Below are positions 33,902-46,655 of a DNA stretch of 64,000 bases, one piece after another (within the stretch, counting starts at the first letter, position 1; each line of letters begins with the position of its first letter). Source of the DNA: Rhodococcus phenolicus (GTDB lineage Bacteria; Actinomycetota; Actinomycetes; Mycobacteriales; Mycobacteriaceae); NCBI RefSeq assembly GCF_001646785.1, contig NZ_LRRH01000008.1, positions 186,001 through 250,000 of the forward strand. The letters run 5' to 3'. The notes below the pieces were generated by a model. It searched no databases, had not been told where the DNA came from, and worked only from the letters and a program-made list of their open reading frames with translations. The translations under genes and the position numbers were made by a program.

Positions 33902-34738
33902 TCAGCGTTCCGTGGACAGCGACGCGAGGATGTCGGCGACGCTGCGGCCCTGCGGCTCGCTCTCCTCGCCGGCGGCTTCGGCGCGGAGCCGGCGCGCCCG
34001 GCGACCGGTCGCCGGCAGGTTGGAGAGAACATCGGCCCCGGACGCGTCGGCCGATTCGGCGGCCTCGTCGGCGGCAGGAGTCCCGTCCTTGCGGCGGTCC
34101 GGCTTCGCCTCGGCCTTGCGGAGGTCCGGCTTCGCCTCGGCCGTCGCGGTCCGGCCCCGTTCCGGAGCCACCACGGTGGTCTCTGCGGTGAGCGGTTCGT
34201 CGTCCGGGGACGCGAAGGCCGGTCCGGCCGGTCGCGGCGCGGTGACCTGCGTCGATTCGGCGCGCGGCCCGATCTCCTGAGCCGGCTTCGCGACGGAGTT
34301 CAGTGCGGTGCGATCCTCCGGCATTCGGCCGTCGAACAGCATCTCGAGGTTCCGGCGCAGGGCTGCGAGATCCGCGCGGAGCTGGGCCATCTCGTCGGCC
34401 TCGACCTCGAGCTGGGAACGGACCTTCTGCTCGACGGTCAGTTCGTACTCGCGCCGCGCCGAGATCTCCCGTTCCAGCTGCAGTTCGTAGACGGTCTTGA
34501 GGTCCTCGACCTTCGCCTTCTCGAGGGCCGATTCGCGACGGTACTTCGTCATGGCGATCGCACCGACGGTCGCTGCCCACAACGCGACGACGACGCCGAC
34601 GCGCAGCAACTGCACACTTTCACTGAAGACCAGGAACAGCGACGCGGCCATGGCGAGGGCGAGAAGCGCTGCGACGATCACCGAACCTGCACTGCGCCAC
34701 TGCCGACGTTCGTTCCTGTCCCGGCCCGAGGTCCCCAT
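33902..34738 (-). CDS. Membrane protein with coiled-coil (DUF6779, Rv3604c-like)
   Basis: The 278-residue protein has two transmembrane helices near residues 18-38 and 44-62. A charged coiled-coil follows (about 65-135, ALEKAKVEDLKTVYELQLER onward), then a long disordered Ala/Pro/Glu tail. The tail includes a repeat (AKPDLRK, AKPDRRK) and ends in a conserved RSVADILASL motif. It sits in the fol-pan block between DUF3180 and DUF2520 genes, as in mycobacteria. Function is unknown; the topology suggests a membrane-anchored scaffold. Confidence 0.82.
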   Translation of the reverse strand: MGTSGRDRNERRQWRSAGSVIVAALLALAMAASLFLVFSESVQLLRVGVVVALWAATVGAIAMTKYRRESALEKAKVEDLKTVYELQLEREISARREYELTVEQKVRSQLEVEADEMAQLRADLAALRRNLEMLFDGRMPEDRTALNSVAKPAQEIGPRAESTQVTAPRPAGPAFASPDDEPLTAETTVVAPERGRTATAEAKPDLRKAEAKPDRRKDGTPAADEAAESADASGADVLSNLPATGRRARRLRAEAAGEESEPQGRSVADILASLSTER

Positions 34739-34793
34739 GCGGACCAGGGTACTGGTCCCGAGCGTGATCCCCGAGGATCGGCGTCCGGCACTC

Positions 34794-35261
34794 TCAGGCA
34801 GCGGGTTCGCCCGGGTCCTCGGGGGTCTTGCAGCAATGTTCGAGCCACAACGCCGCCGCGACGAGGAGGAACGCACCGATCGCCCCGACCACCACTCCGG
34901 AGGTGTCCTCCGAGGCGGCCTGCACGAACGACCGTTGCGGCAGCAGGTACAACAGGAAACCTGCCCAGACGCCGAGGGCCGCGGAACCCACGAGCGCGGA
35001 CGCCTTCGCGAGCGCCACCGCGCGGGCCACCGTAATCGGATGGAGCTGGCGCGGCCCGTCGCCGATCTCCCGCTTGCCGACCCGTGAACGGATCATGAAG
35101 GCGAGCACGACTTCGAGCAGTGCCACCGGGTACAGCGACGCACCCGCGTAGACGGGGATCGGCGGCAACGAACCGTAGAGGGTTCGGACCAGCAGCCACG
35201 CGACGACCGCGGCGAGCACCGCCAGGGCGAACAGGTCGCGGATGCGTGTGGACTTCAGCAC
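34794..35261 (-). CDS. DUF3180 membrane protein (Rv3605c-like)
   Basis: The 155-residue protein has four predicted membrane spans (FALAVLAAVVAWLLVRTLYG, YPVALLEVVLAFMIRS, ALAKASALVGSAALGVWAGF, VVVGAIGAFLLVAAALW). It is the DUF3180 protein encoded directly after folK in many actinobacteria. The GTG start lies 4 bp after the folK stop, so it is co-translated with the folate genes. Function is unknown. Confidence 0.88.
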   Translation of the reverse strand: MLKSTRIRDLFALAVLAAVVAWLLVRTLYGSLPPIPVYAGASLYPVALLEVVLAFMIRSRVGKREIGDGPRQLHPITVARAVALAKASALVGSAALGVWAGFLLYLLPQRSFVQAASEDTSGVVVGAIGAFLLVAAALWLEHCCKTPEDPGEPAA

Positions 35262-35265
35262 CGGT

Positions 35266-35805
35266 TCACCCCTGCCGTCCCGGGTCCTGCTGTCCGGGTG
35301 CGTCGCCCACGAGCAGCAGGTCGGTGCGGTGCACGCCGTCGCGTTCGGCCTCGTCGAGATCGGCGAGCCAGTCCGCCAGCGGCCGATCGTCACCGTCGAC
35401 GGCGAGCGTGCCCTCCGGTGCGACGTCGAGCCACGGAACCAGCACGAACGCTCGCTGGTGAGCCCGCGGATGCGGCAGTGTCAGTTCCGGATCGTCGCTG
35501 ACGATCCCGTCGCACGTCACCACGTCGACGTCGAGGCTGCGCGGCCCCCAGCGCTGGATCCGGACCCGGTCGGCGGCGGCTTCGAGCTGCTGTCCCAGTC
35601 GCAGCCAGCCGCGGCTGTCGAGTTCCGGGTCGTCGGCGATCACGATGGCGTTCAGGAAGTCCTGCTGGTCGACCCCGCCCCACGGTGCTGTCGTGTAGAC
35701 CGGGGAAACCGCGACGATCCGGTCGCCCAGCGCCTCGGTGACCGAACGCAGATGCGCGAGCCGGTCCCCCAGGTTCGACCCGATGGACAGCACCGCGCGG
35801 CTCAT
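35266..35805 (-). CDS. folK: 6-hydroxymethyl-7,8-dihydropterin pyrophosphokinase
   Basis: The 179-residue enzyme has [13 protein letters not shown], the [19 protein letters not shown] strand, [12 protein letters not shown] with the magnesium-binding Asp pair, and [15 protein letters not shown]. It moves pyrophosphate from ATP to hydroxymethyl-dihydropterin, the step before FolP. The ATG overlaps the folB stop (ATGA). Confidence 0.95.
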   Translation of the reverse strand: MSRAVLSIGSNLGDRLAHLRSVTEALGDRIVAVSPVYTTAPWGGVDQQDFLNAIVIADDPELDSRGWLRLGQQLEAAADRVRIQRWGPRSLDVDVVTCDGIVSDDPELTLPHPRAHQRAFVLVPWLDVAPEGTLAVDGDDRPLADWLADLDEAERDGVHRTDLLLVGDAPGQQDPGRQG

Positions 35806-36167
35806 GGCCGACGCGTCCGATCGACGACGACCGCGACGTCCCCGAACGTGAGCGGGATCGGCGCGGACGGCTTGTGCACGGTGACCTCGACCCGCCCCAC
35901 CCGCGGGTCGGTGAGCACATCGTCGGCGATCTCTCCCGCCACGGTTTCGATCAGGTCCCGCGCGGGGCCCGCGACGATCGCGGCGGCCCGTTCGGCGAGG
36001 ATCCCGTAGTGGAGGGTGTCGCCGAGGGCGTCGCTCGACGCCGCGGGTGCGAGATCCATCCAGGCGACGATGTCGATCAGGAAGTCCTGACCGTCGCGCT
36101 TCTCGTGCTCGAACACCCCGTGGTTGCCGCGCACGCGCAGCCCACGCAATTCGATTCGATCGCTCAT
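35802..36167 (-). CDS. folB: Dihydroneopterin aldolase
   Basis: The 121-residue protein has the tunnelling-fold pattern [20 protein letters not shown] with the catalytic Glu, [13 protein letters not shown] and [13 protein letters not shown] with the catalytic Lys. It cleaves dihydroneopterin to hydroxymethyl-dihydropterin and glycolaldehyde. It lies between folP and folK with 4-bp overlaps at both ends, so the folE-P-B-K run is translationally coupled. Confidence 0.95.
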   Translation of the reverse strand: MSDRIELRGLRVRGNHGVFEHEKRDGQDFLIDIVAWMDLAPAASSDALGDTLHYGILAERAAAIVAGPARDLIETVAGEIADDVLTDPRVGRVEVTVHKPSAPIPLTFGDVAVVVDRTRRP

Positions 36168-37021
36168 CCGAGTTCTCCTGCCGCACTGCCCCGCTGCCAG
36201 GCCCCCGCGACCGCGAGCGCGTCGAGGGATGCCCGCACGTCGTGCACGCGCACACCCCACGCGCCGTGGGTGACGGCGAGCGCAGACACCACCGCGGTGG
36301 CGACCTCACGTCCTGCGGGCGGCCGCGGCTCGCCGCCGGGCTCGGCGAGCAGCGAGCCGAGAAAACGCTTGCGGGAGGCGCCGATGAGCACCGGGAATCC
36401 GAGCTCGGTGAGCTCGGGGAGCCGGTGCAGCAGCTCCCAGTTGTGGTCCGGTTGCTTCACGAATCCGAGACCGGGGTCGAGGATCAGGTCCTGTGGGTCC
36501 ACCCCCGCGGCGACGGCCACGTCGACCTGGGTGAGCAACTCGTCGCGCACCTCGCGCACGACGTCGTCGTAGTGGGTCGATCCGCCGGCGTGGACGAATC
36601 CGTCCGACGGCCGCCAGTGCATGAGGATCCACGGCACGCCGGCGGACGCGACGACCCGGGCCATGTCCGCGTCGGCGCGACCGCCCGACACGTCGTTGAC
36701 GAGCGTCACGCCTGCCGAGATCGCAGCCTCGGCAACCGACGCACGCATCGTGTCGACACTGGTCACGATGCCTTCGGCAGCGAGCGCCTCAATCACCGGG
36801 ACGACTCGGCCCGCCTCGACCACGGCGTCCACGCGCTGTGCGCCGGGCCGCGTCGATTCGCCGCCGACGTCGACGATGTCGACACCGAGTGCCTGCAGTT
36901 CGAGTCCGCGTGCGATCGCCGTGTCGCGATCGAGGTAGCGACCACCGTCGGAGAACGAATCACTGGTCACGTTGAGAACGCCCATGACGACCGGGCGTTC
37001 GAGGTTCCGCAGCGTGCTCAC
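36164..37021 (-). CDS. folP: Dihydropteroate synthase
   Basis: The 285-residue TIM-barrel enzyme has [12 protein letters not shown] (about residues 17-28), [11 protein letters not shown] (loop 2), NDVSGG and [10 protein letters not shown] with GASRKRFLG. It condenses hydroxymethyl-dihydropterin pyrophosphate with p-aminobenzoate and is the sulfonamide target. The GTG start overlaps the folE stop (GTGA). Sequence and context fit FolP1 rather than the FolP2 paralogue. Confidence 0.95.
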   Translation of the reverse strand: MSTLRNLERPVVMGVLNVTSDSFSDGGRYLDRDTAIARGLELQALGVDIVDVGGESTRPGAQRVDAVVEAGRVVPVIEALAAEGIVTSVDTMRASVAEAAISAGVTLVNDVSGGRADADMARVVASAGVPWILMHWRPSDGFVHAGGSTHYDDVVREVRDELLTQVDVAVAAGVDPQDLILDPGLGFVKQPDHNWELLHRLPELTELGFPVLIGASRKRFLGSLLAEPGGEPRPPAGREVATAVVSALAVTHGAWGVRVHDVRASLDALAVAGAWQRGSAAGELG

Positions 37022-37668
37022 CGGCGCAGGATCAGATCCAGGGCTTCGGCGCGGGAGGCCGAGCTGGTCTGGAACAGCCCGCGCACCGCCGACGTCGTGG
37101 TACTGGCACCGGGCTTGCGGATGCCGCGCATCGCCATGCACAGGTGCTCGGCCTCGACGACGACGATCGCGCCGCGCGGATCGAGCTTGCGGACGAGCGC
37201 GTCGGCGATCTGGCTGGTGAGCCGTTCCTGCACCTGCGGGCGCTTGGCATAGAGGTCGACGAGCCGCGCCAGCTTGGACAGTCCGGTGACCCGGCCCGTC
37301 GGGCCCGGGATGTAACCGACGTGCGCGACACCGTGGAAGGAGACCAGATGGTGCTCGCAGGTCGAGTACATCGGGATGTCGCGGACGAGGACGAGTTCCT
37401 GGTGTCCTTCGTCGAAGGTCGTGTTGAGAACGTCGTCCGGGTCCGTGTACAGCCCGGCGAACACTTCGCGGTATGCCCGTGCGACGCGTCCCGGGGTGTC
37501 GAGCAGACCTTCCCGATCGGGGTCCTCACCGACCGCGATGAGCAATTCCCGGACCGCGGCTTCGGCTCGGGCCTGATCGAAGGCCCGGCCGGTAGCCAGG
37601 CTCAACGCCTCTCCCTCGTCCGCCGCAGTCGCGGAACCCGCAGCGGTATTCAGGTGATTCACCGACAC
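37018..37668 (-). CDS. folE: GTP cyclohydrolase I
   Basis: The 216-residue enzyme has [29 protein letters not shown] with zinc and catalytic residues, [20 protein letters not shown] and [11 protein letters not shown]. It converts GTP to dihydroneopterin triphosphate, opening the folate pathway. The start was set to the GTG at 37668 because GGAGGA lies 7 bases upstream. A GTG at 37683 would place that Shine-Dalgarno inside the gene. The first 35 residues are variable. It begins 33 bp after the ftsH stop. Confidence 0.93.
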   Translation of the reverse strand: MSVNHLNTAAGSATAADEGEALSLATGRAFDQARAEAAVRELLIAVGEDPDREGLLDTPGRVARAYREVFAGLYTDPDDVLNTTFDEGHQELVLVRDIPMYSTCEHHLVSFHGVAHVGYIPGPTGRVTGLSKLARLVDLYAKRPQVQERLTSQIADALVRKLDPRGAIVVVEAEHLCMAMRGIRKPGASTTTSAVRGLFQTSSASRAEALDLILRR

Positions 37669-37700
37669 CCGACCGTCCTCCACTCTCGTTGAAATCGGCT

Positions 37701-40112
<2,412 letters not shown>

Positions 40113-40364
40113 ACAGGTTCGGCCCGGCCGGCCGGTCCTTTCGATAGTGCGGTCATCAGTGTGGTCATCGGTGGTGAGCGTGCGTTGACCGGTGACGATC
40201 CGGCCAACGCAAGGTTACCGCGTGCGCATACCTCGCCGCCGGTGCGTAGTCCACCCTCCGGAGCTTCAACGCCCGGAACCGGCCTCGCGTTCCCACGCGG
40301 GGCGATCGGTTCGACGAAGCGACTTCGGCTGCGGGCGGGGCCGTCGGCGTGGGTATCATTTCGC

Positions 40365-42383
40365 ATGGCCACGCGGGATCCGCATGCCGCCTCCGGTACC
40401 GAACCGACGCAGGTGCCGGGCTCCGAGACCACACAGGTCACGGGCGGTGAGACGAGCCGGTTCGAACCCACCCGTGCCGCAGAACCCACCCGCGCCGCAG
40501 AACTCACCCGGGCCGCCGAGGCCGTGACGGATCCGATGACCCCCGGTGTCCCGGTCACCGTCGAGGAACTGCGTGCAGGCCGCCGGATCGACGATTTCGA
40601 CCTGCTCACCAGCCTCGGCCGCGGTGCCTTCGGACGGGTGTTCCTGGCTCGGCAGCTCTCCATGCAGCGGCTCGTGGCGGTGAAGATCTCTCCGGATCAG
40701 GGCAGTGAGGCGCAGACCCTCGCGCAGCTCGACCACGACTACATCGTCCGCGTGTTCGACCAGCGGATCCTGCCCGACCAGGGCCTCCGGTTGCTGTACA
40801 TGCAGTACGTCCCGGGCGGAACCCTGCTGCACGCGCTGCACCGGGTGCGGCGCACACCGCCGGAACGACGCGACGGTTCCCTCCTGCTCGACGCCATCGA
40901 CGAGAGCCTCGCGGACAGGGGCGAGATCCGGCCCGCGGAATCGGCCGTACGCGGCGAACTCGAATCACTGAGCTGGCCGGAAACCGTGGCGTGGCTGGGA
41001 CGGCGGCTCGCGGAAGCGCTCGCGTACGCCGACCGGCGCGGGGTACTGCACCGGGACGTCAAGCCGGCGAACGTACTGCTCACCGCGGAGGGAGTTCCTC
41101 TGCTGGCCGATTTCAACATCAGTTACGCGGAGTCCGTCGGAGGCAGCTCCCCCGTCGCCTACCTCGGTGGCTCCCTCGCCTACATGTCGCCCGAGCAGCT
41201 CGAGGCATGCCATCCGGGATTACCGGGAACCGCCGCCGACCTCGACACACGCAGCGACATCTACGCCCTCGGATTGATGCTGTGGGAGCTGCTGGCCGGG
41301 GTCCGCCCGGGAGATCCGGAGCCTGGGGAAGCACTCGACACGAACACCCTGCCGGCGCTCGAAACGATGGTGCGACGACGGAGGGTCGGCCTCACCCCGG
41401 AAATGCTGGACAAGCTGCCCGCGGATTGCCCACAGACCTTGCGACGGGTCCTCGCGAAATGCCTCGAACCGAACCCGGCGGATCGCTGGTCGTCGGGGAC
41501 GGAACTGGCCCAGCAGTTCGACCTGTGTCTCGACGCCCGCGCCCGCGACCTCGTCGATCCCCCGCCGGACAGCTGGCGGGCCCGCTTGCGCGGGGCCGCC
41601 GTGCCGGTCCTGGTCGCCGCGATCGGCATCTCCAACGCCCTCGCGGCCCTGTACAACTACCAGCACAACTCGTCGCTGATCATCGAGAAACTCCCGCCCG
41701 ACACCCGACAGGACTTCGAGGCCGTGTCGCTGATCGCCAACGCGGTCCTGTTCCCCTTGGGTGCCCTGCTGATCGTGTATCTGGGCCGTCGACTGATCAC
41801 GGTGCCGCGCGGACTGCGCCACGGACGCACCTACGATGCCGTCACCCTGGCCCGCACCAGACACGACGCCCTGCTGTTCAGCGACCGGGTCGTCGCGGTG
41901 GTGATGAGCCTGTGGATCGCGTCGGGAATCGCGTTCCCCGTCGCGCTGAGCGTGATCACCGGGGAGATCGACACCCGCGCCGCCACACACTTCGTCACCT
42001 CGATGGTCGTGTGCGGAGCGATCGCGGTGGCGTATCCGTTCTTCTTCGTCGCCTTCTACACGGTTCGGTCGCTGTATCCGGCGGTCCTGCCGCACGTGTC
42101 CACCGACGCCACCGACGCCCGCGAACTCGAGGGCCTGCACCGCCGCAGCATCCGCTATCTGGCGGTCGCGGCGGCGGTTCCGCTGGTCGGAGTTGCCGGT
42201 GTGACGTTCCTGACCGCCTACGAGATCCCGCGCGTGCTGTTCGCGGTGAGGATGCTGTCGGTCGGGAGCATCGCCGCGTTCGTGCTGGTGTACTGGCTGT
42301 TCCGCCTCATGGAGGAGGACATCGCCGCGCTGAGGCGCACCGTCGCGGTGCGCCCCCGCCCGGACGAACGTCGGCGCGAGTAG
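40365..42383 (+). CDS. Membrane Ser/Thr protein kinase with DFN motif
   Basis: The 672-residue protein has a Thr/Glu-rich N-terminal region with short repeats (EPTRAAEPTRAAELTRAAEA). A eukaryote-type kinase domain follows: glycine loop LGRGAFGRVFLA near 83, VAVKIS with the ATP-binding Lys near 106, catalytic loop LHRDVKPANVLL near 226, DFN in place of DFG near 249, and YMSPEQLEA. About six transmembrane helices follow from 412 to 648. Asp of DFG is retained, so activity is possible. It is divergent from ftsH with a 252-bp gap. TATCAT ends 5 bases before the ATG with no Shine-Dalgarno. Confidence 0.88.
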   Translation: MATRDPHAASGTEPTQVPGSETTQVTGGETSRFEPTRAAEPTRAAELTRAAEAVTDPMTPGVPVTVEELRAGRRIDDFDLLTSLGRGAFGRVFLARQLSMQRLVAVKISPDQGSEAQTLAQLDHDYIVRVFDQRILPDQGLRLLYMQYVPGGTLLHALHRVRRTPPERRDGSLLLDAIDESLADRGEIRPAESAVRGELESLSWPETVAWLGRRLAEALAYADRRGVLHRDVKPANVLLTAEGVPLLADFNISYAESVGGSSPVAYLGGSLAYMSPEQLEACHPGLPGTAADLDTRSDIYALGLMLWELLAGVRPGDPEPGEALDTNTLPALETMVRRRRVGLTPEMLDKLPADCPQTLRRVLAKCLEPNPADRWSSGTELAQQFDLCLDARARDLVDPPPDSWRARLRGAAVPVLVAAIGISNALAALYNYQHNSSLIIEKLPPDTRQDFEAVSLIANAVLFPLGALLIVYLGRRLITVPRGLRHGRTYDAVTLARTRHDALLFSDRVVAVVMSLWIASGIAFPVALSVITGEIDTRAATHFVTSMVVCGAIAVAYPFFFVAFYTVRSLYPAVLPHVSTDATDARELEGLHRRSIRYLAVAAAVPLVGVAGVTFLTAYEIPRVLFAVRMLSVGSIAAFVLVYWLFRLMEEDIAALRRTVAVRPRPDERRRE

Positions 42384-42401
42384 ATCCCGGGACCAGGTCC
42401 T

Positions 42402-42459
42402 GGGACGAGCGTCAGCTCGAGCACGCCTTGGGGACGAGCGTCAGCTCGAGTACACCTTG
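42402..42459. repeat. 29-bp tandem repeat at the hpt 3' end
   Basis: Two head-to-tail 29-bp units (42402-42430 and 42431-42459) differ at two positions; each contains GACGAGCGTCAGCTCGAG. A degenerate third start (GGGTCGAGCG) follows. The second unit holds the last codons and stop of hpt, so the first is a duplication of the gene's end placed just beyond the stop. Each unit also has a small GAGCGTCAGCTC inverted repeat. Confidence 0.75.
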
Positions 42460-42995
42460 GGGTCGAGCGTGCCGATGTACGGGAGGTCGCGGTATCGCTC
42501 GTCGTAGTCGAGGCCGTAACCGACGACGAACTCGTCCGGGATGTCGAAGCCGACGTCCGCGACATGCACGTCGATCTTGACTGCTTCGGGCTTGCGCAGC
42601 AGCGTCACGACCTCGAGGGACGCGGGATTGCGCGAGGACAGGTTGCGGATCAGCCAGGACAGCGTGAGCCCGGAGTCGATGATGTCCTCGACGATGAGCA
42701 CGTGTCGGCCCGCGATGTCCTTGTCCAGGTCCTTGAGGATGCGCACCACACCCGACGACGACGTCGACGAGCCGTACGAGCTGACCGCCATGAATTCCAT
42801 CTGGGTCGGGATGGGCAGTGCCCGCGCGAAGTCGGTCATGAAGAAGATCGCGCCCTTGAGCACGCCGATGAGGAGGAGATCACCCTCGGGCGCACCCACC
42901 GGATAGCGCTTGGCAATGGACTCGGCCAGCTCGGCCGTGCGTTCCTTGATCTGCTCCTCGGAGATCAGTACCGACGCAATGTCGCTCTCGTACAC
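42441..42995 (-). CDS. hpt: Hypoxanthine phosphoribosyltransferase
   Basis: The 184-residue enzyme has the PRPP-binding motif [14 protein letters not shown] (about residues 100-113) and the C-terminal [22 protein letters not shown]. It salvages hypoxanthine and guanine to IMP and GMP. It follows tilS by 21 bp on the same strand, as in mycobacteria and many other bacteria. Its terminal codons are tandemly duplicated past the stop. Confidence 0.95.
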   Translation of the reverse strand: MYESDIASVLISEEQIKERTAELAESIAKRYPVGAPEGDLLLIGVLKGAIFFMTDFARALPIPTQMEFMAVSSYGSSTSSSGVVRILKDLDKDIAGRHVLIVEDIIDSGLTLSWLIRNLSSRNPASLEVVTLLRKPEAVKIDVHVADVGFDIPDEFVVGYGLDYDERYRDLPYIGTLDPKVYSS

Positions 42996-43016
42996 CGGTT
43001 TGTTCCTGCCCTTCCG

Positions 43017-44045
43017 TCAGTCGTCCGCACACCGCTGCTGGTCGACGAACTCCGCGTCCAGCCTGCCACGCCGACGCGACACGACCAACCTGGTCCCCGG
43101 TCCCGGCCCACGGCCGACCGCCACCGGACCCTGGCCGCGCCAGTGTCCGATCAGGTCGTCGACCGCCCGCAACGTCCGGTCCGTGGGAGCCGAGGCGCCG
43201 AGTTCGGCGAGCCAGCGACGCAGGGCGCGGCGTCGCACCGCCGGGTGCACCGGCTCGAGCGATGCCACCCCGAGTCCGGCGCCGCCCGCACGCGCGGCGA
43301 CCAGGGCCTCGGCTGCGGCGGCGTCGAGGACTTCGCCGTCCTCGCGGAGTTGCGCCGCCGTGCGGGCGAGCGCGGGCGCGACTCCGCCGCCGAGCACCTC
43401 GTCGAGCAGGGGCAGCACCTCGGTGCGCAACCGCACGCGGGTGAACCGCGGATCACTGTTGTGTGCGTCCTCGTACGGTGCGTATCCGAGTTCGCCGCAC
43501 GCGGCACGCGTGACCGAGCTCCGGACTCCGAGCAGCGGCCGACCCCACGGGTCGTCGAAATCGGCCATGCCCCGGATCGAGCGGGGACCCGAGCCGCGGG
43601 CCAGCCCGAGCAGCACGGTTTCGGCCTGGTCGTCGAGGGTGTGCCCGAGCAGAACGGGCAGTCCGTCGCGGGTCTCGTCGAGAGCCCGGTAGCGCACCGC
43701 CCGGGCGGCGGCCTCGAGTCCACCGGGCCCGGTCACCTCCACCGGGACGACCTCCACCGAGGCGCATCCGCGCGCCCGGGCGAAATCGGCGGCCCGTGCC
43801 GCGACGGCCGCGGAGCCCGCCTGCAGCCGGTGATCGACGACGACGGCCCGCACCGACTCCGCCTCGGCGACCGCCGCGGCGGTCAGCGCCGCCGAGTCCG
43901 CACCGCCGGACAGTCCGACCGCGACCGACCGCACGTCGTGGCGTGCGAGCCACGCCCGTACGGCCAGCCGGACCTCGTGGATCGCCGGAGCCTCGGGAAG
44001 CAGCGGCCGGCCCCGGGCGTCGCGCGCGGCGGTGTCCCGGTTCAC
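43017..44045 (-). CDS. tilS: tRNA(Ile)-lysidine synthetase
   Basis: The 342-residue protein has the N-type PP-loop SGGADSAAL (about residue 40), VVVDHRLQAGS and GHTLDDQAETVLLGLARG. The C-terminal TilS domain is short. It converts the wobble cytidine of tRNA-Ile(CAU) to lysidine so that AUA is read correctly. The GTG at 44045 lies 4 bp after the upstream gene's stop; a longer frame overlapping that gene is rejected. Confidence 0.93.
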   Translation of the reverse strand: MNRDTAARDARGRPLLPEAPAIHEVRLAVRAWLARHDVRSVAVGLSGGADSAALTAAAVAEAESVRAVVVDHRLQAGSAAVAARAADFARARGCASVEVVPVEVTGPGGLEAAARAVRYRALDETRDGLPVLLGHTLDDQAETVLLGLARGSGPRSIRGMADFDDPWGRPLLGVRSSVTRAACGELGYAPYEDAHNSDPRFTRVRLRTEVLPLLDEVLGGGVAPALARTAAQLREDGEVLDAAAAEALVAARAGGAGLGVASLEPVHPAVRRRALRRWLAELGASAPTDRTLRAVDDLIGHWRGQGPVAVGRGPGPGTRLVVSRRRGRLDAEFVDQQRCADD

Positions 44046-44049
44046 GCGA

Positions 44050-45087
44050 TCAACCCAGGACCCGGGCGATCCAGACGTCCGGATCGTCGATCTCGGCGAG
44101 TGTGGGCATGGCGTCGGGTCCGGACCACACGGCGTTGAACTGGGCCATACCCACGCGGTCGACGACACCGTCGACGAACTTCTTGCCGTGCACGTACTGC
44201 GCCATCTTCGCGTCGACGCCCAGCAGCGCGCGGATCACCCGATGGATGGGGTTGGAACTGCGGCGCCGCCGGTTGTCGAACGCGCGACGGATGCGGGCCA
44301 CGGCAGGAACGACACCGGGACCGACGGCGTCCATGACGTGATCGGCGTGACCCTCGAGGAGGGTGCCGAGGGCGAGCATGCGGTCGAGGGCGAGCTGCTG
44401 GCTTTCGGACTGGGTCGCGCGCAGCAGACCGAGCACACCGCGCTCGGACATCGACTTCTCGTCGTTCCCGCGTCGGTCCCGGACGACGGCGAGGACCCGG
44501 CCGGCCAGCTCGGTGACCGATTCGTCGGCGGCGGCACCGAGTTCGGCGGTGGCCGTGCGCATCAGGTCGGCCATCCACGGGGCCTCCGCGAACTGCACCC
44601 GATGGGTGACCTCGTGCAGGCACACCCACAGGCGGAAGTCCGCGGTCGGGACCTTCAGTGCCCGTTCGACCGCGACGACGTTCGGGGCGACGAGCAACAG
44701 GGTTCGCGAGAACGGGTCGTACTGGCCGAGAACGGCGGACGACAGGTACGCGAGCATCGCCCCGGCCTGCACGCCTGCAGGTTTCCCCATCCAGGAGTTG
44801 CCGCCCTCCCCGCCGCCGGTCAGGTCCGCCATCGACACCGCCGCGGCCTGCACCCAGCCGGGCCGGTCCACGACACGGGCCGGTGCCGGCTCGTCGTGGC
44901 CGGCGCCGAGGCGGGTGATCTCGCGCACCGGCTGCTCGGCACGATCGGCTGCCTCCGCGAGTTCGGTCACCACCGCGTCCGCGGTGTACCGGGACATCGC
45001 CGGACCCGGCCGCGCCAGCCGTGCGCCCACTCCGGCCGCGAACGTCCAGTCGATCGCGTCCCCGATCGGGTGATCACGGCCGCTCAT
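44050..45087 (-). CDS. Zinc-dependent metalloprotease-like protein (DUF2342, Rv3626c-like)
   Basis: The 345-residue protein belongs to the DUF2342 group sometimes called coenzyme F420 biosynthesis-associated. It has a zincin-like motif [10 protein letters not shown] (HEVTH, about residue 152) and a downstream [14 protein letters not shown] segment that can supply a third ligand. PWMADLMRT and the FDNRRRR segment are family features. Protease activity is inferred from the motif only. The ATG overlaps the stop of the carboxypeptidase gene upstream (ATGA). Confidence 0.86.
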   Translation of the reverse strand: MSGRDHPIGDAIDWTFAAGVGARLARPGPAMSRYTADAVVTELAEAADRAEQPVREITRLGAGHDEPAPARVVDRPGWVQAAAVSMADLTGGGEGGNSWMGKPAGVQAGAMLAYLSSAVLGQYDPFSRTLLLVAPNVVAVERALKVPTADFRLWVCLHEVTHRVQFAEAPWMADLMRTATAELGAAADESVTELAGRVLAVVRDRRGNDEKSMSERGVLGLLRATQSESQQLALDRMLALGTLLEGHADHVMDAVGPGVVPAVARIRRAFDNRRRRSSNPIHRVIRALLGVDAKMAQYVHGKKFVDGVVDRVGMAQFNAVWSGPDAMPTLAEIDDPDVWIARVLG

Positions 45088-46493
45088 CGGCACCCGCATC
45101 CTCGGAGGGTCGCGGCGACCGCGTCGAGCGCAGGCCGGCTCTCGCCGGGCGACCGGTCGTTGGACATCAGCGCGAACGACAGGACACGTCCGTCGACGTC
45201 CACGACGGTCCCGACCAGCCCGCTCGCCTCCGACAGGGTGCCGGTCTTCGCACGCACCCACCCGGCGGCGTCGCGGTTGGCGGACGCGTATCGGCCGCTG
45301 AGGGTTCCGGTGGCACCGGCGACCGGGAGGTAGTCGAGCATCGGACGCAGCGCGTCGTGGCCGTTGCCGGCGGCCGCGGCCATCAGCGCGTCGAGCAGGC
45401 GCGCGGGGATGCGGTTGTCCACGGACAGACCGCTCACGTCGTGCATGGTGACACCACCGACGTCGAAGCCGGCGGACGCGAGAGTGCCGAGCACGCTGTC
45501 GACGGCACCGGTGAACGATGCCGGGGAGCCGGATGCCGCCGCGATCTCGCGGCCGACCGTCTCGGCGAGCACGTTGTCGGAGTGGTCCATCATCTGGCGG
45601 AGCCGGTCGCGCAGCAACGCCGACTGCACCGAGGCCAGCGGCGCGGCTCCGGGGGCCGCGGTCCCGAACGCGACGGTCGCCGGATCCGCACCGAGCGCCG
45701 CAGCGAGGGCGCGGCCGGCGTCGAGCGCGGGTGTGGCGCTGCGCGGCGATTCGTCCTCGTGCGGGTTCAGCCGGCCGCCGTCGAGCATCACCGGTTCGAT
45801 CGGCGCGATGTAGCCGCCTTCGACGTCGGAGGGAATCCAGCCGGCGGCCATGGGATCACCCATGTAGGCGCCGGCGTCGACGAGCACCGTGTCGACGACC
45901 GTCCCGGAACGTTGGATCTGCTGCACGAGATCCGCCACGCGCGGCGCGCCCGGGTAGAAGCCGTCCTCGCCGACCGGCAGGGCGGTGAGGGTGGGATCGC
46001 CGCCGGCGACGAGCACGATCTCGCCGGGCCGGCTGCCCTCCACGACCCGCGTGGTCACCCGGTGATCGGGCGGCAGTGCCAGGAGCGCGGCCGCCGCGGT
46101 GAGCACCTTCGTCGTCGACGCCGGAATCATCGGGCGGCCGGGGTCCTGCGACCACAACACCGTGCCGGTGGCGGTGTCGGTGACGGACCCGGTGAGGGTG
46201 CCGAGCGCGGGATTCGCCACCGCGGGGGCCAGAACCGCGCCGAGCGCGGCCGCGGCCGGTGCCGGCGCGTCGGCCCGTGCGGGCGCGACCTGTGGGGTCG
46301 CGGTGACCGGTCCGGGTGCCGGGGTGATCGCGGCGTCGGCGTCGTTGTTCGTGATTTCGGCGAGCGCGAACGTACCGCCGACGACGAGCGCGAGGAACCC
46401 GGCGCTCCAGATGCCGATCAGGATGCGGAGGCTGCGTCGGCGCCGCGCCTCGAGCCCGCCGAGCTTCTTGTTCTTGTACTGACCCGCCAACAC
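45084..46493 (-). CDS. dacB: D-Ala-D-Ala carboxypeptidase, PBP4 family (Rv3627c-like)
   Basis: The 469-residue protein has a membrane anchor at about residues 24-46, an Ala/Pro-rich linker and an S13 peptidase domain. The penicillin-binding motifs are all present: SxxK as STTK (near 127), SDN (near 303) and KTG (near 415). It trims peptidoglycan stem peptides outside the membrane. The start is GTG ([13 protein letters not shown]). It heads the run dacB-DUF2342-tilS-hpt and is divergent from ppa with a 162-bp gap. Confidence 0.92.
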   Translation of the reverse strand: MLAGQYKNKKLGGLEARRRRSLRILIGIWSAGFLALVVGGTFALAEITNNDADAAITPAPGPVTATPQVAPARADAPAPAAAALGAVLAPAVANPALGTLTGSVTDTATGTVLWSQDPGRPMIPASTTKVLTAAAALLALPPDHRVTTRVVEGSRPGEIVLVAGGDPTLTALPVGEDGFYPGAPRVADLVQQIQRSGTVVDTVLVDAGAYMGDPMAAGWIPSDVEGGYIAPIEPVMLDGGRLNPHEDESPRSATPALDAGRALAAALGADPATVAFGTAAPGAAPLASVQSALLRDRLRQMMDHSDNVLAETVGREIAAASGSPASFTGAVDSVLGTLASAGFDVGGVTMHDVSGLSVDNRIPARLLDALMAAAAGNGHDALRPMLDYLPVAGATGTLSGRYASANRDAAGWVRAKTGTLSEASGLVGTVVDVDGRVLSFALMSNDRSPGESRPALDAVAATLRGCGCR

Positions 46494-46655
46494 GCCTCCG
46501 CTGTGTTCGAGACTCCACCCCTGGTGGCCGCCCTGGTGGGTCCGGCACCTGCGTCCACCAGCGTAGCGCCGCGCCCGTTATCCTCTCTGCGGACCATCAC
46601 CGCGGTCGCGGCAGGTGGGGCGACAAGCAATCACCGACGAAGTGAGGACACCGGC

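Noticed and set aside
42402-42470. Repeats near hpt as a CRISPR array
   Set aside because: Units are directly adjacent with no spacers, and one is coding sequence of hpt.
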